In this document: positions 1-9,618 of the stretch, piece by piece
How the letters are laid out: each line of letters begins with the position of its first letter
How positions within the stretch are numbered: the stretch's first letter is position 1
From: Phenylobacterium sp.
GTDB lineage: Bacteria > Pseudomonadota > Alphaproteobacteria > Caulobacterales > Caulobacteraceae
DNA: 64,000 nucleotides
Direction: 5' to 3'
Assembly (NCBI RefSeq): GCF_030645195.1
Contig: NZ_JAUSLW010000146.1
Location: 1 to 64,000, forward strand
Program-made: the position numbers and the translations under genes
The notes under the pieces: model-generated
Databases searched by the model: none
The model's input: only the letters and a program-made list of their open reading frames with translations
What the model was told of the DNA's origin: nothing

Positions 1-1979
1 CCGGCATAGACCTCGCGAGTCCGCTGGGCGCTGCGCTCGGTGAGGTTCATCAGCTCCACCCGCAGGCTGAGGTCGGGCCTGGGCTTGTACTCTCCGAACA
101 GGGTCACATAGGTGTCGAGCTTGCGGGTCTCCACCTCCGACAGGCGATAGGCGCGGTCGCGCCAGCCATAGGCGTCGTTGGCGTTGGAGCCGCCCTTGTT
201 GACGTCGATCCCCCAGTTGGACTTCAGCCGCGGCAGGTCCTGGCTGAAGTGCAGGTCCCACTCCACATGGCGCAGGCCGGAGATCTCGCGGGGCTTCAGG
301 GTCAGGGGGTCGGTGACCTCCGAGCGCCGCCAGACCGCCTGGGCCTTGAGCTGGGCGGCGGGGACGCCGAACCGCTCCAGGGGCACGCTGAGGCTGGCCT
401 GGAGCTCGTCCTTGGTCCCCTCGCCGATATTGCCAGGCGCGTCGGCGACGCTGCCCCCGGCCCCGAAGATCGGCGCCCGGTCGATGACGTCGGTGAGCGC
501 GTAGTGGCGCAGGGTCAGGACGGCGGCCCCGCTCTTCCAGAACCGCTGCTCCACCGCCGCCTCGGTCACCCAGGCCTGTTGAGGCGAGAGGTCGGGATTG
601 CCGGCGATCACCGTGCCGGTGTTGGCCACGGACGACGGGGCCACGAAGTCGTCGAAGTTGAGCTGGCCGACCTCACGCTCGAAGCGGAACCGCAGCTGGG
701 TCGTGGGGCTGGCCGACCAGGTCACCGCCATGCGCGGTTTGGTGAAGGACAGCGACTTCTCCAGGATCACGTCGCCCTCCGAGGTGATGGTCGAGCCCTC
801 CTGGCGCAGGCCCGCCTCCACCGAGAGCTGGACGGTGGGCCGCCAGGTGGCGGTGGCGAAGACCTCGCCGCGCTTCTCCGTCACCAGGACGCTGGCGGCG
901 GGCAACCTGACCTTCACCCCGTTCTGGAAAAGCGTCGTGGTGTTGTCGAGCTTGTTGTAAGCCCCCTCCCCGCCGACCTCCCAGGCAAGGGTCGCGCTCT
1001 GCGAGAACCGCAGGTGGGCGCGGCCGACGCTCTCGGTGGTCTTGCGGTCGCCCTCGAACTTGCGCACCAGGTTGGCGCCCTCGAAGCGGGACTTGGTGTC
1101 GTTGTTGTTCCACTGCTGGAAGGCCACGGCCTCCAGGGCGACGCGGGGGGTCAGGGCGCGCGTATAGCGACCGCCCACCTCGGCCTGCAGCCGGTCCTGA
1201 GTGTCGTACTGGTACTCGCGGCCGCCTGGGAAACGCAGGCGATCGGTGATCTCGGCCGAATAGGGATTGAGCATATAGGCGGCGTTCAGGCGCAGCTTTC
1301 CGCCGGCCAGCGGGGTCTCGAAGGCGCCCGTGTTCCAGATTCGCAGGCCCTTCCCGTCAGCGTCGACGTCGGAGAGGATCAGGATCCCGCCATTCGGCGC
1401 GTAACGGATGCGGCGGCCGTCGCCCAGCTGGTCGTCCGGGCCGAAGCCGAGCACGAAGGAGGCCTCCGCGGCCCGCCCGCCCGCCCAGCGCCATTGTCCC
1501 TCGGTCCGCGCGCTGGTGAGGGTCCGGCCGTCATAGAGGAAATAGGCGCCCAGGGTCGTCGCGCCTCGGAAGCCCGCGGCGGACTTGCGAACCACATTGG
1601 CCATCACCGTGCGGCCCTGCATGTCGATGCCCGGCGCGCCGCCGCGGATCAGGTCGACGTGGGCCACGGCCGAGGCCGGAATGCGTTTTAGGATCTCATC
1701 GAGGGCGTCGTTCTTGGCCACCGCCGGCTCGCCGTCGATCAGGACGTTGCCGCCCGATCCCGCCAGGCCGCGAACCACCGTCCCCTTGTCGAAGGAAAAG
1801 CCCGGCACCCGGATGACCATGTCATAGGCCGTCGACGGCGAGGCCTCGGCGAAGAAGCTGGCGGGGTAGGCGAGGACACCCGTCTCGGCGCGAGCCTCCG
1901 TCGGTGGCGCAGGAGGCGCCGGGCCCGGCTCGCCCGCGGCCAGCACGGCCACCGCCGCGGCGATCATCAGCATACTCAT
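1..1979 (-). CDS. TonB-dependent outer-membrane receptor (C-terminus beyond window)
   Basis: Reading from the ATG at 1979 gives about 659 codons that run off the left edge without a stop. The N-terminus is a short hydrophobic signal peptide (MSMLMIAAAVAVLAA) behind a GGGGAGGGG ribosome site. A plug-like domain follows, with VRGLAGSGGNVLIDGEP and an RIPASAVAHVDLIRGG segment typical of TonB plugs. After it comes a long region of alternating aromatic and polar strands, as in the 22-strand barrel. It should import a large or scarce ligand across the outer membrane using TonB/ExbBD energy. The substrate cannot be read from sequence; no TonB-box match or neighbouring transporter identifies it. A perfect palindrome lies just upstream. 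Confidence 0.85.
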   Translation of the reverse strand, partial: MSMLMIAAAVAVLAAGEPGPAPPAPPTEARAETGVLAYPASFFAEASPSTAYDMVIRVPGFSFDKGTVVRGLAGSGGNVLIDGEPAVAKNDALDEILKRIPASAVAHVDLIRGGAPGIDMQGRTVMANVVRKSAAGFRGATTLGAYFLYDGRTLTSARTEGQWRWAGGRAAEASFVLGFGPDDQLGDGRRIRYAPNGGILILSDVDADGKGLRIWNTGAFETPLAGGKLRLNAAYMLNPYSAEITDRLRFPGGREYQYDTQDRLQAEVGGRYTRALTPRVALEAVAFQQWNNNDTKSRFEGANLVRKFEGDRKTTESVGRAHLRFSQSATLAWEVGGEGAYNKLDNTTTLFQNGVKVRLPAASVLVTEKRGEVFATATWRPTVQLSVEAGLRQEGSTITSEGDVILEKSLSFTKPRMAVTWSASPTTQLRFRFEREVGQLNFDDFVAPSSVANTGTVIAGNPDLSPQQAWVTEAAVEQRFWKSGAAVLTLRHYALTDVIDRAPIFGAGGSVADAPGNIGEGTKDELQASLSVPLERFGVPAAQLKAQAVWRRSEVTDPLTLKPREISGLRHVEWDLHFSQDLPRLKSNWGIDVNKGGSNANDAYGWRDRAYRLSEVETRKLDTYVTLFGEYKPRPDLSLRVELMNLTERSAQRTREVYA

Positions 1980-2012
1980 CGCGCCGCCCCTCCCCAGGAA
2001 CCGGACGGTTCT

Positions 2013-2029
2013 GGCTTACTTCGTAAGCC
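2013..2029. promoter_or_regulatory. palindrome upstream of the TonB receptor gene
   Basis: GGCTTAC-TTC-GTAAGCC is a perfect 7-base inverted repeat with a 3-base centre, 33 bases before the receptor start. Its position in the 5' leader or core promoter fits an operator or a small hairpin in the mRNA leader. No regulator is assigned. Confidence 0.35.
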
Positions 2030-2101
2030 CTCGCCACCCGCCTTGAAGTCGATGGCGCGATTCGCCCGAACCTGCGGCTTTGACGTAACGCGCTCGGCGA
2101 G

Positions 2102-2818
2102 TCAGACGCGCCCGGTGACCGGAATGAGCGCCCCGGTCACGGCGCTGGCGGCGGCCGAGATCAGGAACAGGATCACCGCCGCCAACTCGTCGGGCGTCAC
2201 CCAGCTGGCGAAGTCGGCCTTGGGCATGTCGGCCCGGTTGGTGGGCGTGTCGATGATCGAGGGCAGGACGGCGTTGACCGTCACCTGGCCCTTCAGTTCT
2301 TCGGCCAGGCTCTCGGTCAGGCGATGAACCCCGGCCTTGGAGGCGGCATAGGCGCCCATGCCCGCCCCGGCTTTCACCGCGCCATTGGCCCCGATATTGA
2401 CGATGCGTCCGGCGGTGCTGGCCTTCAGGTGCGGGATGGCCGCGCGGGCCGTGTTGGCGGCGGTCTTGACGTTCATGGCGTAGAGTCTGTCCCAGACCGC
2501 GGGATCGCCGTCGGCCAGGGTCTGCCAGGCGAAGCCGCCGGCGACATTGATCAGGGCGTCCAGGCCGCCGAACCTGGCGGCGGCCGCGTCGATCGCGGTC
2601 CTGGCCGCCGCGGGATCGGTGAGGTCGACGCCGGAGAGTTCCAGGGCGTCCCGCCCGCAGGCTTCCACCAGACCCTCGGGCGCGCGCGGGGCATGGTCGA
2701 TGAGGACGACCTTCGCCCCCTGCCGGGCCGCGGCCTTGGCCACCGCCGAGCCCAGAATTCCATGCGCGCCAGTGACGGCGACGATACGTGGCGTGCTCAA
2801 GTCAGTCCCCAATTCCAC
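2102..2818 (-). CDS. SDR family oxidoreductase (atypical active site)
   Basis: 238-residue short-chain dehydrogenase. The nucleotide-binding glycine motif TGAHGILG is at residues 16-23, NVAGG (NNAG-like) at 91-95 and the active-site YAASK at Y157/K161. The position 13 before the Tyr, normally the catalytic Ser, reads Ala144 (NIGANGA), so the classical Ser-Tyr-Lys triad is incomplete. The GTG start at 2818 has AAGGA six bases upstream; a TTG at 2800 with GGGGA is an alternative. It lies 54 bases downstream of a thiolase gene on the same strand and is probably co-transcribed, suggesting a role in acyl or ketone metabolism. Substrate unknown. Confidence 0.8.
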   Translation of the reverse strand: MELGTDLSTPRIVAVTGAHGILGSAVAKAAARQGAKVVLIDHAPRAPEGLVEACGRDALELSGVDLTDPAAARTAIDAAAARFGGLDALINVAGGFAWQTLADGDPAVWDRLYAMNVKTAANTARAAIPHLKASTAGRIVNIGANGAVKAGAGMGAYAASKAGVHRLTESLAEELKGQVTVNAVLPSIIDTPTNRADMPKADFASWVTPDELAAVILFLISAAASAVTGALIPVTGRV

Positions 2819-2872
2819 TTGGCTTCCTTCTCCCGCAGAGGACGAAGGAAGCCAAGCGAAGAGAGAGAGGGT

Positions 2873-4045
<1,173 letters not shown>

Positions 4046-4196
4046 TGTTCCGCTCCCTTTGGAATTGCGCGTCTCGCGCGTCGGCAAGCACTCTAGGCGG
4101 GCGCCGTCACGGAAGCCAACGGGGACCCGCCGGGGTTAGATTACAGCGGCTCCGAATTGGGCCACAAGCACGGCCACGAGCCTGTGGAGTCGCCCG

Positions 4197-4901
4197 ATGA
4201 TCTTGAAGCGCCGCGTCGATTTCCTGGCCCACCTGCTGAAGGCGTCCCTGCGCCAGCATCACCGCGAACTGATCCCCGTCTTCCAGCCCCTGATCCCGGC
4301 GGACGGCGTGATCGTCGACGTCGGCGCCCATGCCGGCCAGTTCTCCAAGCTGTTCGCCAAGATGGCGCCCCGGGGCCGGGTCTACGCCTTCGAACCCTCG
4401 GCCTATGCTCGCTCCATCCTCACCCGCGCCCTGGCCTTCAACCGGCTGTCCCATGTGAAGGTGATCCCCATGGGCCTGTCCGACGCGCCGGCGGACCTGA
4501 TCCTGCGCACGCCCATCAAGAGCCGGGGCGGCCTCGGCTTCGGCATCGCCCACTTCGGCGAAGACGGCCAGGACGCCCGTGACACCATGGACCAGGTGGT
4601 GCCGCTCACCACCCTGGACGCCTTCGCCCAGGCCGAGGGCCTGACACGCCTGGACTTCCTCAAGGCCGACGTCGAGGGCTGGGAGGTCAATGTCCTGAAG
4701 GGCGGCCTGAAGACCCTGGCCAAGCACAGGCCCGCCCTCTTCCTGGAGATCTCCGACGCCTCGCTGGCCCGCGCCGGCGCCCGCCCCACCGACATCTGGG
4801 ACCTACTGCGCCCCCTGGGCTACCACGCGCTCAAGGCGCCAGACTTCGTCGCGGTCGACGGATATGCCGGGGTCGAGGACTACCTGTTCGTGGCGGACTG
4901 A
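4197..4901 (+). CDS. FkbM family methyltransferase
   Basis: 234-residue SAM-dependent methyltransferase. The SAM motif is VIVDVGAHAGQFSKLF, followed by VYAFEPS (post-II acidic residue) and LDFLKADVEGWEVNVLKGG, the characteristic FkbM motif III. Members O-methylate sugars, polyketides or other small molecules. A GGAG eight bases before ATG 4197 supports the start. It is divergent from the thiolase gene and faces a minus-strand cupin/glycosyltransferase/acetyltransferase set, so a surface-glycan substrate is plausible but inferred. Confidence 0.85.
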   Translation: MILKRRVDFLAHLLKASLRQHHRELIPVFQPLIPADGVIVDVGAHAGQFSKLFAKMAPRGRVYAFEPSAYARSILTRALAFNRLSHVKVIPMGLSDAPADLILRTPIKSRGGLGFGIAHFGEDGQDARDTMDQVVPLTTLDAFAQAEGLTRLDFLKADVEGWEVNVLKGGLKTLAKHRPALFLEISDASLARAGARPTDIWDLLRPLGYHALKAPDFVAVDGYAGVEDYLFVAD

Positions 4902-4926
4902 TAAAACCCGCCGGGGTGAGCGGTGT

Positions 4927-5844
4927 TTATACAGGCAGCAACGCCCCCAGCCGCTCGCCGTCCAGCTTGAAGCTGGTGGGCAGGATCCGCGGGTTGGGCT
5001 TTTGCAGCTTCAGCGCCTTGGCGCCGCGCGCCACCGCCAGCTTGCCGAGCGCGCCGGGGGTGAAGCCCTGCTGGATGCGCGGGCGACGCGCGCCCAGCCG
5101 CCGGCGCAGGACGCCGTTGGCGTAGATGACATTGGCCCGCATCAGGGCCTCGGGCGTCATGAATTCGATGGACAGCGAGACGTTCAGCATCGGGCCGTTC
5201 TCGATCCGGTGCGGGGCGTTCTGGGCCCAGGTGACCATCTTGCCGGGCGTCAGATCATGGACCTCCGCGCCCTTGTCCCATTCGGGATTGAAGGCGAACT
5301 GCTCGGCGGTCTCCCGCAGGACGATCTTCTCCAGGGCCTCGTCGCCCACATAGGGATCGGCCACCGGATAGACCCAGACTCGCTTCTGGCCCCGCAACTG
5401 CCACAGGGACACCAGGGGCACATCCAGATGGTAGAAGACCTGGGCGTTGGCCGAGGAGATCAGCATGCCAAGGTCGTGCTTGAAGGTCCGCAGACCCGGG
5501 ACGTGGGCGCGTTTCTCAGCGAAGATTTCGTCCCCCAGCCTGGCGTATTCCGGCAGGTGCAGGTTGGTCTGCCGCAGGTTCAGCCAGATGCGCCCCGACT
5601 GGGCGGCCTCCAGCAGCCGCGAGCCCGACAGGTTCCCGGCCGTGCCGCGCCGCCAGGTGGTCCAGGCCACGGGATCCTCGCCCATGGTGAAGACCCCCAT
5701 CTGGTCGCGCGGATAGCGGTCCAGCAGTTCCTCGAGACCTTCGTCCTTGAACATCGGCCGCTCGTGCAGGCCGTGCTCGAAGGTCAGGTTCGCCTTGGTG
5801 AAGGCGCAGCCCTTCTCGGGCGTCCAGTCGGTGATGATGCTCAT
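4927..5844 (-). CDS. cupin-like (JmjC/cupin_8-type) protein
   Basis: 305 residues starting MSIITDWTPEKGCAF. The centre has the double-stranded beta-helix signature: FYHLDVPLVSLWQLRG (His-x-Asp pair) and later TWAQNAPHRIEN with a distal His. This resembles Fe(II)/2-oxoglutarate-type or cupin-like proteins found near sugar-modification genes in Caulobacterales. The ATG overlaps the stop of the glycosyltransferase gene in an ATGA (5841-5844), so the two are translationally coupled. A hydroxylase acting on a glycan or protein is possible; the metal site has not been tested and the function is unknown. Confidence 0.65.
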   Translation of the reverse strand: MSIITDWTPEKGCAFTKANLTFEHGLHERPMFKDEGLEELLDRYPRDQMGVFTMGEDPVAWTTWRRGTAGNLSGSRLLEAAQSGRIWLNLRQTNLHLPEYARLGDEIFAEKRAHVPGLRTFKHDLGMLISSANAQVFYHLDVPLVSLWQLRGQKRVWVYPVADPYVGDEALEKIVLRETAEQFAFNPEWDKGAEVHDLTPGKMVTWAQNAPHRIENGPMLNVSLSIEFMTPEALMRANVIYANGVLRRRLGARRPRIQQGFTPGALGKLAVARGAKALKLQKPNPRILPTSFKLDGERLGALLPV

Positions 5845-6776
5845 GTCGGAGCCCTCAGGCCGTAGAAGTGAATCTTGAAGGGACCCCACCACAGGGTCTT
5901 GCCCAGGCCGCGGGCCGCGCGGTCCAGGGTGAAGGCGAATCGCGGACTGCGGACCAGCCACTGCACGGCCGCCAGCAGGCCGTAGACGCCGGCCTGGGCC
6001 ACGCCGATCACCATCCAGCGCGCCACGCCCAGGCGGTCGGGCGGGCTGCTGATGGCGCAGTGGGCCGAGGGCCCCTGTCCGTAGGCGAAGGCGCGCGCGA
6101 TCGTGTAGTCCAGGGTCAGGCGGCTGGGCACCGGGTCTTCCCAGACCCAGGCGTCGGGCGCCCAGGCGAACCGTGCGCCCTTGGCCTTCATGCCGCCAAA
6201 CAGCAGATCGTCCTCGCCGCCGATATGGTTGCGGATGGCCGAGAACGGGGCCTTGGGATCGGGCAGGCTGGCGCGCTTCAGCAGGGAGCAGCCGCAGCCG
6301 TAATAGTGGTCGATCGGCCCCTCGGCCGGCCCGTCCCCGATCCGCGAGAAGAACCACTCAAGGTAGGCGCGATGCTTGCCGACGCCGGCGGGCGCGCGGC
6401 CGCGCACGGGACCGAAGACCACGTCGGCCTGATATTTCGCCTGGGCGGCCAGCAGGGCGGCCAGCCAGCCGGCCGGCGCCTCCTCGTCGTCGTCCAGGAA
6501 GGCGATGACGTCGCCGCGGGCCCGGGCCATGGCGGCGTTGCGGGCGTTGGCGACGCCCGGCTCGGGCTCGTGGACATAGACCACCGGGAACGGGGCCTCG
6601 GCGGCCAGGGTCGCGGCGAGCGTCTTGGCCGACGGAACCTGATCGTTGTCCACCACCACCAGTTCCAGGGTCGCGGGGTCGACCCCGGCCTGGGCGAAGG
6701 TCGAGCGCGCGGCCGTGGCCAGTCCGTCCAGGCGACGCTGGGTGGGAATGATCAGGCTGACACGCGGCGCGGGCAT
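5841..6776 (-). CDS. family 2 glycosyltransferase
   Basis: 311 residues beginning MPAPRVSLIIPTQRR. GT-A fold signs are VVDNDQ, the metal/nucleotide-sugar site FLDDDEEAP (DxD) near residues 95-103, GCGCSLLKR, and GGEDDLLF as the acceptor/base ED motif. One hydrophobic stretch (WMVIGVAQAGVYGLLAAV) lies towards the C-terminus. Start 6776 lies 4 bases after the upstream TGA. It probably adds sugars to a lipid-linked or surface polysaccharide on the cytoplasmic face. It sits between the CelD-like acetyltransferase and the cupin-like gene in a three-gene operon. Confidence 0.85.
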   Translation of the reverse strand: MPAPRVSLIIPTQRRLDGLATAARSTFAQAGVDPATLELVVVDNDQVPSAKTLAATLAAEAPFPVVYVHEPEPGVANARNAAMARARGDVIAFLDDDEEAPAGWLAALLAAQAKYQADVVFGPVRGRAPAGVGKHRAYLEWFFSRIGDGPAEGPIDHYYGCGCSLLKRASLPDPKAPFSAIRNHIGGEDDLLFGGMKAKGARFAWAPDAWVWEDPVPSRLTLDYTIARAFAYGQGPSAHCAISSPPDRLGVARWMVIGVAQAGVYGLLAAVQWLVRSPRFAFTLDRAARGLGKTLWWGPFKIHFYGLRAPT

Positions 6777-6780
6777 GGGA

Positions 6781-7923
6781 TCAGGCGACTTCCATTTCGC
6801 CCGACGACCGGCGGGCGCGGCTGCCGAGGGCCTGGACCACGCCGCGCGCGCGGCCGGCGAAGGACAGCTCGGTGCTGGCGATGATATCCAGGCGGCGGCG
6901 GAGCTTGCCCACCGCGCCCTGGCCATGGGCGCCGGCCAGGCTCCAGGCCTGCTCCGACATCTGGGCCGCGCGGCCGCCGAGATTGGCCGCCGTGGCCACG
7001 CCCTCGCCGATGGTGCGAGTGGTCAGCGCATAGGGACGCTTATAGTGCTCGTGGCCGGGACCAAGGTCGTAGGTGGTCAGGCCCATCTCGGTCATCGCGG
7101 CGATCGCCCGGCCCAGGAAGACCTGGCCTGGGGACCAGGCGGCCAGCTCCGGATCGGTCGAGGCGATCCACGGATGGTAGACCCCGCCCTGGCGGATGCC
7201 GAAGTGGCCGGCCACCAGGCGGTCGCCGGCGTAGAGATTGACCATCAGGCCCTGGAAGCCGCCGTCCTGGCGCTCGAACAGCGCCTGCAGCAGATCCCGC
7301 GTCCAGTCGGGGCTGAGGAAGTCGTGGGCGCCGGTGCGGGCCAGCTGCTCGCGCTTCCAGCGCAGCAGCGTGTCGAAGGCGGCCTGATCACGGTCCGCCC
7401 CGGTGATCGACAGGGCGCCGACCTCGCGGTCAAGCTTGTGGTCCAGACGGCGATAGTTCTTGAACCGCTTGGGGCTGGCGGCGCGCAGGGCCTCCAGATA
7501 GGCCTCGCCGGTGGTCTCCAACTCAATGACGAAGCTCTCGCGCTCGGAAGCCACGAAGCCGGCGAAGGCGCGGTTCGGATCGGTCAGACCGGTGAAGCGG
7601 TAGACCGACAGTCCGGCCTGCGCCAAGGCCTCGTCGGCGTCCAGGCCCTGTTCGGAGACCAGGCCATGATAGTCCGACAGCGGCGCGCCGATGGGCCGCG
7701 CGAAGCTGCCGGGGCGGCGGTGATAGGCCAGGAAACCGGCGGTCCGGCCCGGCCAGCGCCAGACGGTGACCCGGGCGTCGGACCGCACCGCTCCCACCGC
7801 CAGGGCGAAGTCGGGGCCCATCAGCGGATTGGCGAATTCGGGACGGCCGGCGCACAGGGCGCGCCAGGTGGCGACATCGGCCTGCGGCAACTCGCTCGGA
7901 TGGAAGGTCTCGGCGGTCAGCAT
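6781..7923 (-). CDS. CelD/BcsL-like GNAT acetyltransferase
   Basis: 380 residues of the Acetyltransf_6 (FemAB-like double GNAT) type. Core motif LRAASPKRFKNYRRLDHKL is followed by YAGDRLVAGHFGIRQGG and TYDLGPGHEHYKRPYA. Relatives acetylate polysaccharides; HfsK of Caulobacter holdfast synthesis belongs to the broad family, but orthology is not claimed. ATG 7923 (MLTAETFHPSEL) is preferred over an earlier in-frame start at 7977 because family similarity begins there and AGGG precedes it. First gene of an operon with the glycosyltransferase and cupin-like protein. Confidence 0.75.
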   Translation of the reverse strand: MLTAETFHPSELPQADVATWRALCAGRPEFANPLMGPDFALAVGAVRSDARVTVWRWPGRTAGFLAYHRRPGSFARPIGAPLSDYHGLVSEQGLDADEALAQAGLSVYRFTGLTDPNRAFAGFVASERESFVIELETTGEAYLEALRAASPKRFKNYRRLDHKLDREVGALSITGADRDQAAFDTLLRWKREQLARTGAHDFLSPDWTRDLLQALFERQDGGFQGLMVNLYAGDRLVAGHFGIRQGGVYHPWIASTDPELAAWSPGQVFLGRAIAAMTEMGLTTYDLGPGHEHYKRPYALTTRTIGEGVATAANLGGRAAQMSEQAWSLAGAHGQGAVGKLRRRLDIIASTELSFAGRARGVVQALGSRARRSSGEMEVA

Positions 7924-8033
7924 GGTCTCAAGCCCTAGCTCATCCCGGTTAGGGAAAGGTGGACCTGCGCGCTGCAAACCACATGCCTTGAGACGTGTGC
8001 CGTTTCGCGTCAGGCGCGATCTGAACGGGGCGA

Positions 8034-8056
8034 GGAAAAGTGGAGGCCGGTTTTCC
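8034..8056. repeat. intergenic hairpin between two minus-strand genes
   Basis: GGAAAA and TTTTCC flank a GC-rich centre (GTGGAGGCCGG) in the 177-base gap 7924-8100. It looks like a common alphaproteobacterial intergenic hairpin or a factor-independent terminator downstream of the 8101-8595 gene. Nothing else is recognisable in the gap. Confidence 0.4.
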
Positions 8057-8100
8057 GCTCGCGTCCCGTTCCAAGCAAACAGCTAGATCCCGCCGGTGAT

Positions 8101-8595
8101 CTAGCTGAATGCGGCCTTGAGGATGGTCTCAAGCCAGGCGGCGTCGACCTCGTCGAAGGCCGCAGGCTCGGTCGCGTCGACGTCGAAGACGGCGATCAGC
8201 TCGCCCTGCGCATCGAACACGGGGACCACCACCTCGCTGGCCGAGCGCCCGTCACAGGCGATGTGCCCTGGGAAGGCATGCACGTCCGGAACCAGCTGGG
8301 TCTGTCCCGTGGTCGCCGCGGCCCCGCAGACTCCGCGGCCATAGGCGATCCGCAGGCAACCGAGGCTGCCCTGGTAGGGACCCACCACCAGTTCACGGTC
8401 CTTGTCGGGATCGACGACGTAGAAGCCGGTCCAGAAATAGTGGTCGAAACTGGCGGCCAGCATGGCGGCGATGGTGGCCATCCGCGCGGTGCGATTGGGC
8501 TCACCCTCCAGCACCGCGGCGATCTCCTGCGCCACCGTCGCGTAGCGGGCGGCCTTGTGGTCGGGCAGGGTCAGATCGTTGAAGGCTTCGGCCAT
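8101..8595 (-). CDS. msrC: free methionine-(R)-sulfoxide reductase (GAF)
   Basis: 164-residue single GAF-domain protein. Three cysteines at C80, C90 and C114 lie in GSLGCLRIAYGRGVCG and HIACDGRSASEVVVP, the arrangement of fRMsr enzymes (E. coli C84/C94/C118). FWTGFY at residues 54-59 is also typical. It reduces free L-Met-R-sulfoxide in the cytoplasm with thioredoxin as electron donor, repairing oxidised methionine. ATG 8595. It is followed on the same strand only by an intergenic hairpin and is probably monocistronic or co-transcribed with the upstream response regulator (20-base gap). Confidence 0.9.
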   Translation of the reverse strand: MAEAFNDLTLPDHKAARYATVAQEIAAVLEGEPNRTARMATIAAMLAASFDHYFWTGFYVVDPDKDRELVVGPYQGSLGCLRIAYGRGVCGAAATTGQTQLVPDVHAFPGHIACDGRSASEVVVPVFDAQGELIAVFDVDATEPAAFDEVDAAWLETILKAAFS

Positions 8596-8614
8596 GGCGG
8601 CCTTATATAGCCAG

Positions 8615-9544
8615 CTAGCCGACCGCCACCAGCCGCCGCGCGCGCTTGCGGGCGACCACGGCTTCCAGGTTGCGGCCGATGCGGTCGGCCTCGGCGGGAT
8701 CCATCTCGGTCTGGGACAACAGATTGCGGATGGCGTCGAAGTGGATCTCGATCACCGCCGGGTCGCAGGCGTCGGGCCCGCCCATGGCGTCCACATAGGT
8801 GATCATGGATTGGGAGGCCCGCTCCACGGTCTTGTCACGCACCTGGCGGGCGCGGAAGCTGGTGTGCTGCATCACCCGGTAGATCATCTGCAGGGTGGAC
8901 CGGTCCACCCCGCCCCGAGCCGAGATCAGGCGACGCATGGCCTCCAGCTCGACGCTGATGGTCTCGCGCGCCACCTCGCGCTCCACCTCGTCGGCCACCT
9001 CGTCGGGATCGCAGGTGCGGCGCAGCGGGCCGGAATAGTTCAGCTCCACCTTCCGTCGGCGATCGGGGCCGACATAGGCCTCGCTGACGATGAAGGGCCG
9101 AGGCCGGCGCAGGACCAGCTGGATGCGCGACAGGATCGCTGCCGGGGTGAAGGGCTTGATCACGAACTCATTGACCCCGGCCAGGCGGGCGATCTGCACG
9201 TCGCGCTCGCTGCGCTGGCCGGTCACCATGATCACAGGGACTTCCGGGTCGGGCACCAGGGGGTCCGGGAAGATCGCGGCCCGGCGGATCGAGCGGACCA
9301 GTTCCAGCCCGTCCATCACCGGCATCTTGCAGTCGGTGAAGATCATGTGCGGACAACGATGGCGCAGCAGTTCACGCGCGCGCACGCCGTCCGTGGCGGT
9401 GAAGACCTCCCCCACCCCGCCGGCGCGCAGCACGTCGGTGATCAGGCGCAGGGTGTTGGAATGGTCGTCCACTACCATGATCTTGAGGCCCGACAGGTCG
9501 TCGGGCGTCAGGTTCGAACTTGGCAGCAGTCGTTGAGAGCTCAT
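8615..9544 (-). CDS. response regulator with uncharacterised C-terminal region
   Basis: 309 residues. The N-terminal receiver contains IMVVDDHSNTLRLI, phosphoacceptor Asp in MIFTDCKMPVMDG, VIMVTGQ and the switch Lys in EFVIKPFTPA. After it comes a Caulobacterales-type linker, YVGPDRRRKVE, and an alpha-helical C-terminal half without an HTH. It probably signals through protein contacts. Start taken at ATG 9544 (MSSQRLLPSSN); an ATG 11 codons earlier (9577) lacks a ribosome site. No cognate kinase is adjacent. Confidence 0.8.
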   Translation of the reverse strand: MSSQRLLPSSNLTPDDLSGLKIMVVDDHSNTLRLITDVLRAGGVGEVFTATDGVRARELLRHRCPHMIFTDCKMPVMDGLELVRSIRRAAIFPDPLVPDPEVPVIMVTGQRSERDVQIARLAGVNEFVIKPFTPAAILSRIQLVLRRPRPFIVSEAYVGPDRRRKVELNYSGPLRRTCDPDEVADEVEREVARETISVELEAMRRLISARGGVDRSTLQMIYRVMQHTSFRARQVRDKTVERASQSMITYVDAMGGPDACDPAVIEIHFDAIRNLLSQTEMDPAEADRIGRNLEAVVARKRARRLVAVG

Positions 9545-9618
9545 TTGCCCCGAAATCCCCACACCTTCGGCGAACATGATCGCCGAGCGTTGAGATCGGG
9601 TTTATGGCCAAGCCGCCT

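Noticed and set aside
249-1691. Long plus-strand open frame of 480 codons
   Set aside because: Lies antisense to the TonB receptor; rich in Gly/Arg/Ala with no domain, a typical GC-rich shadow frame.
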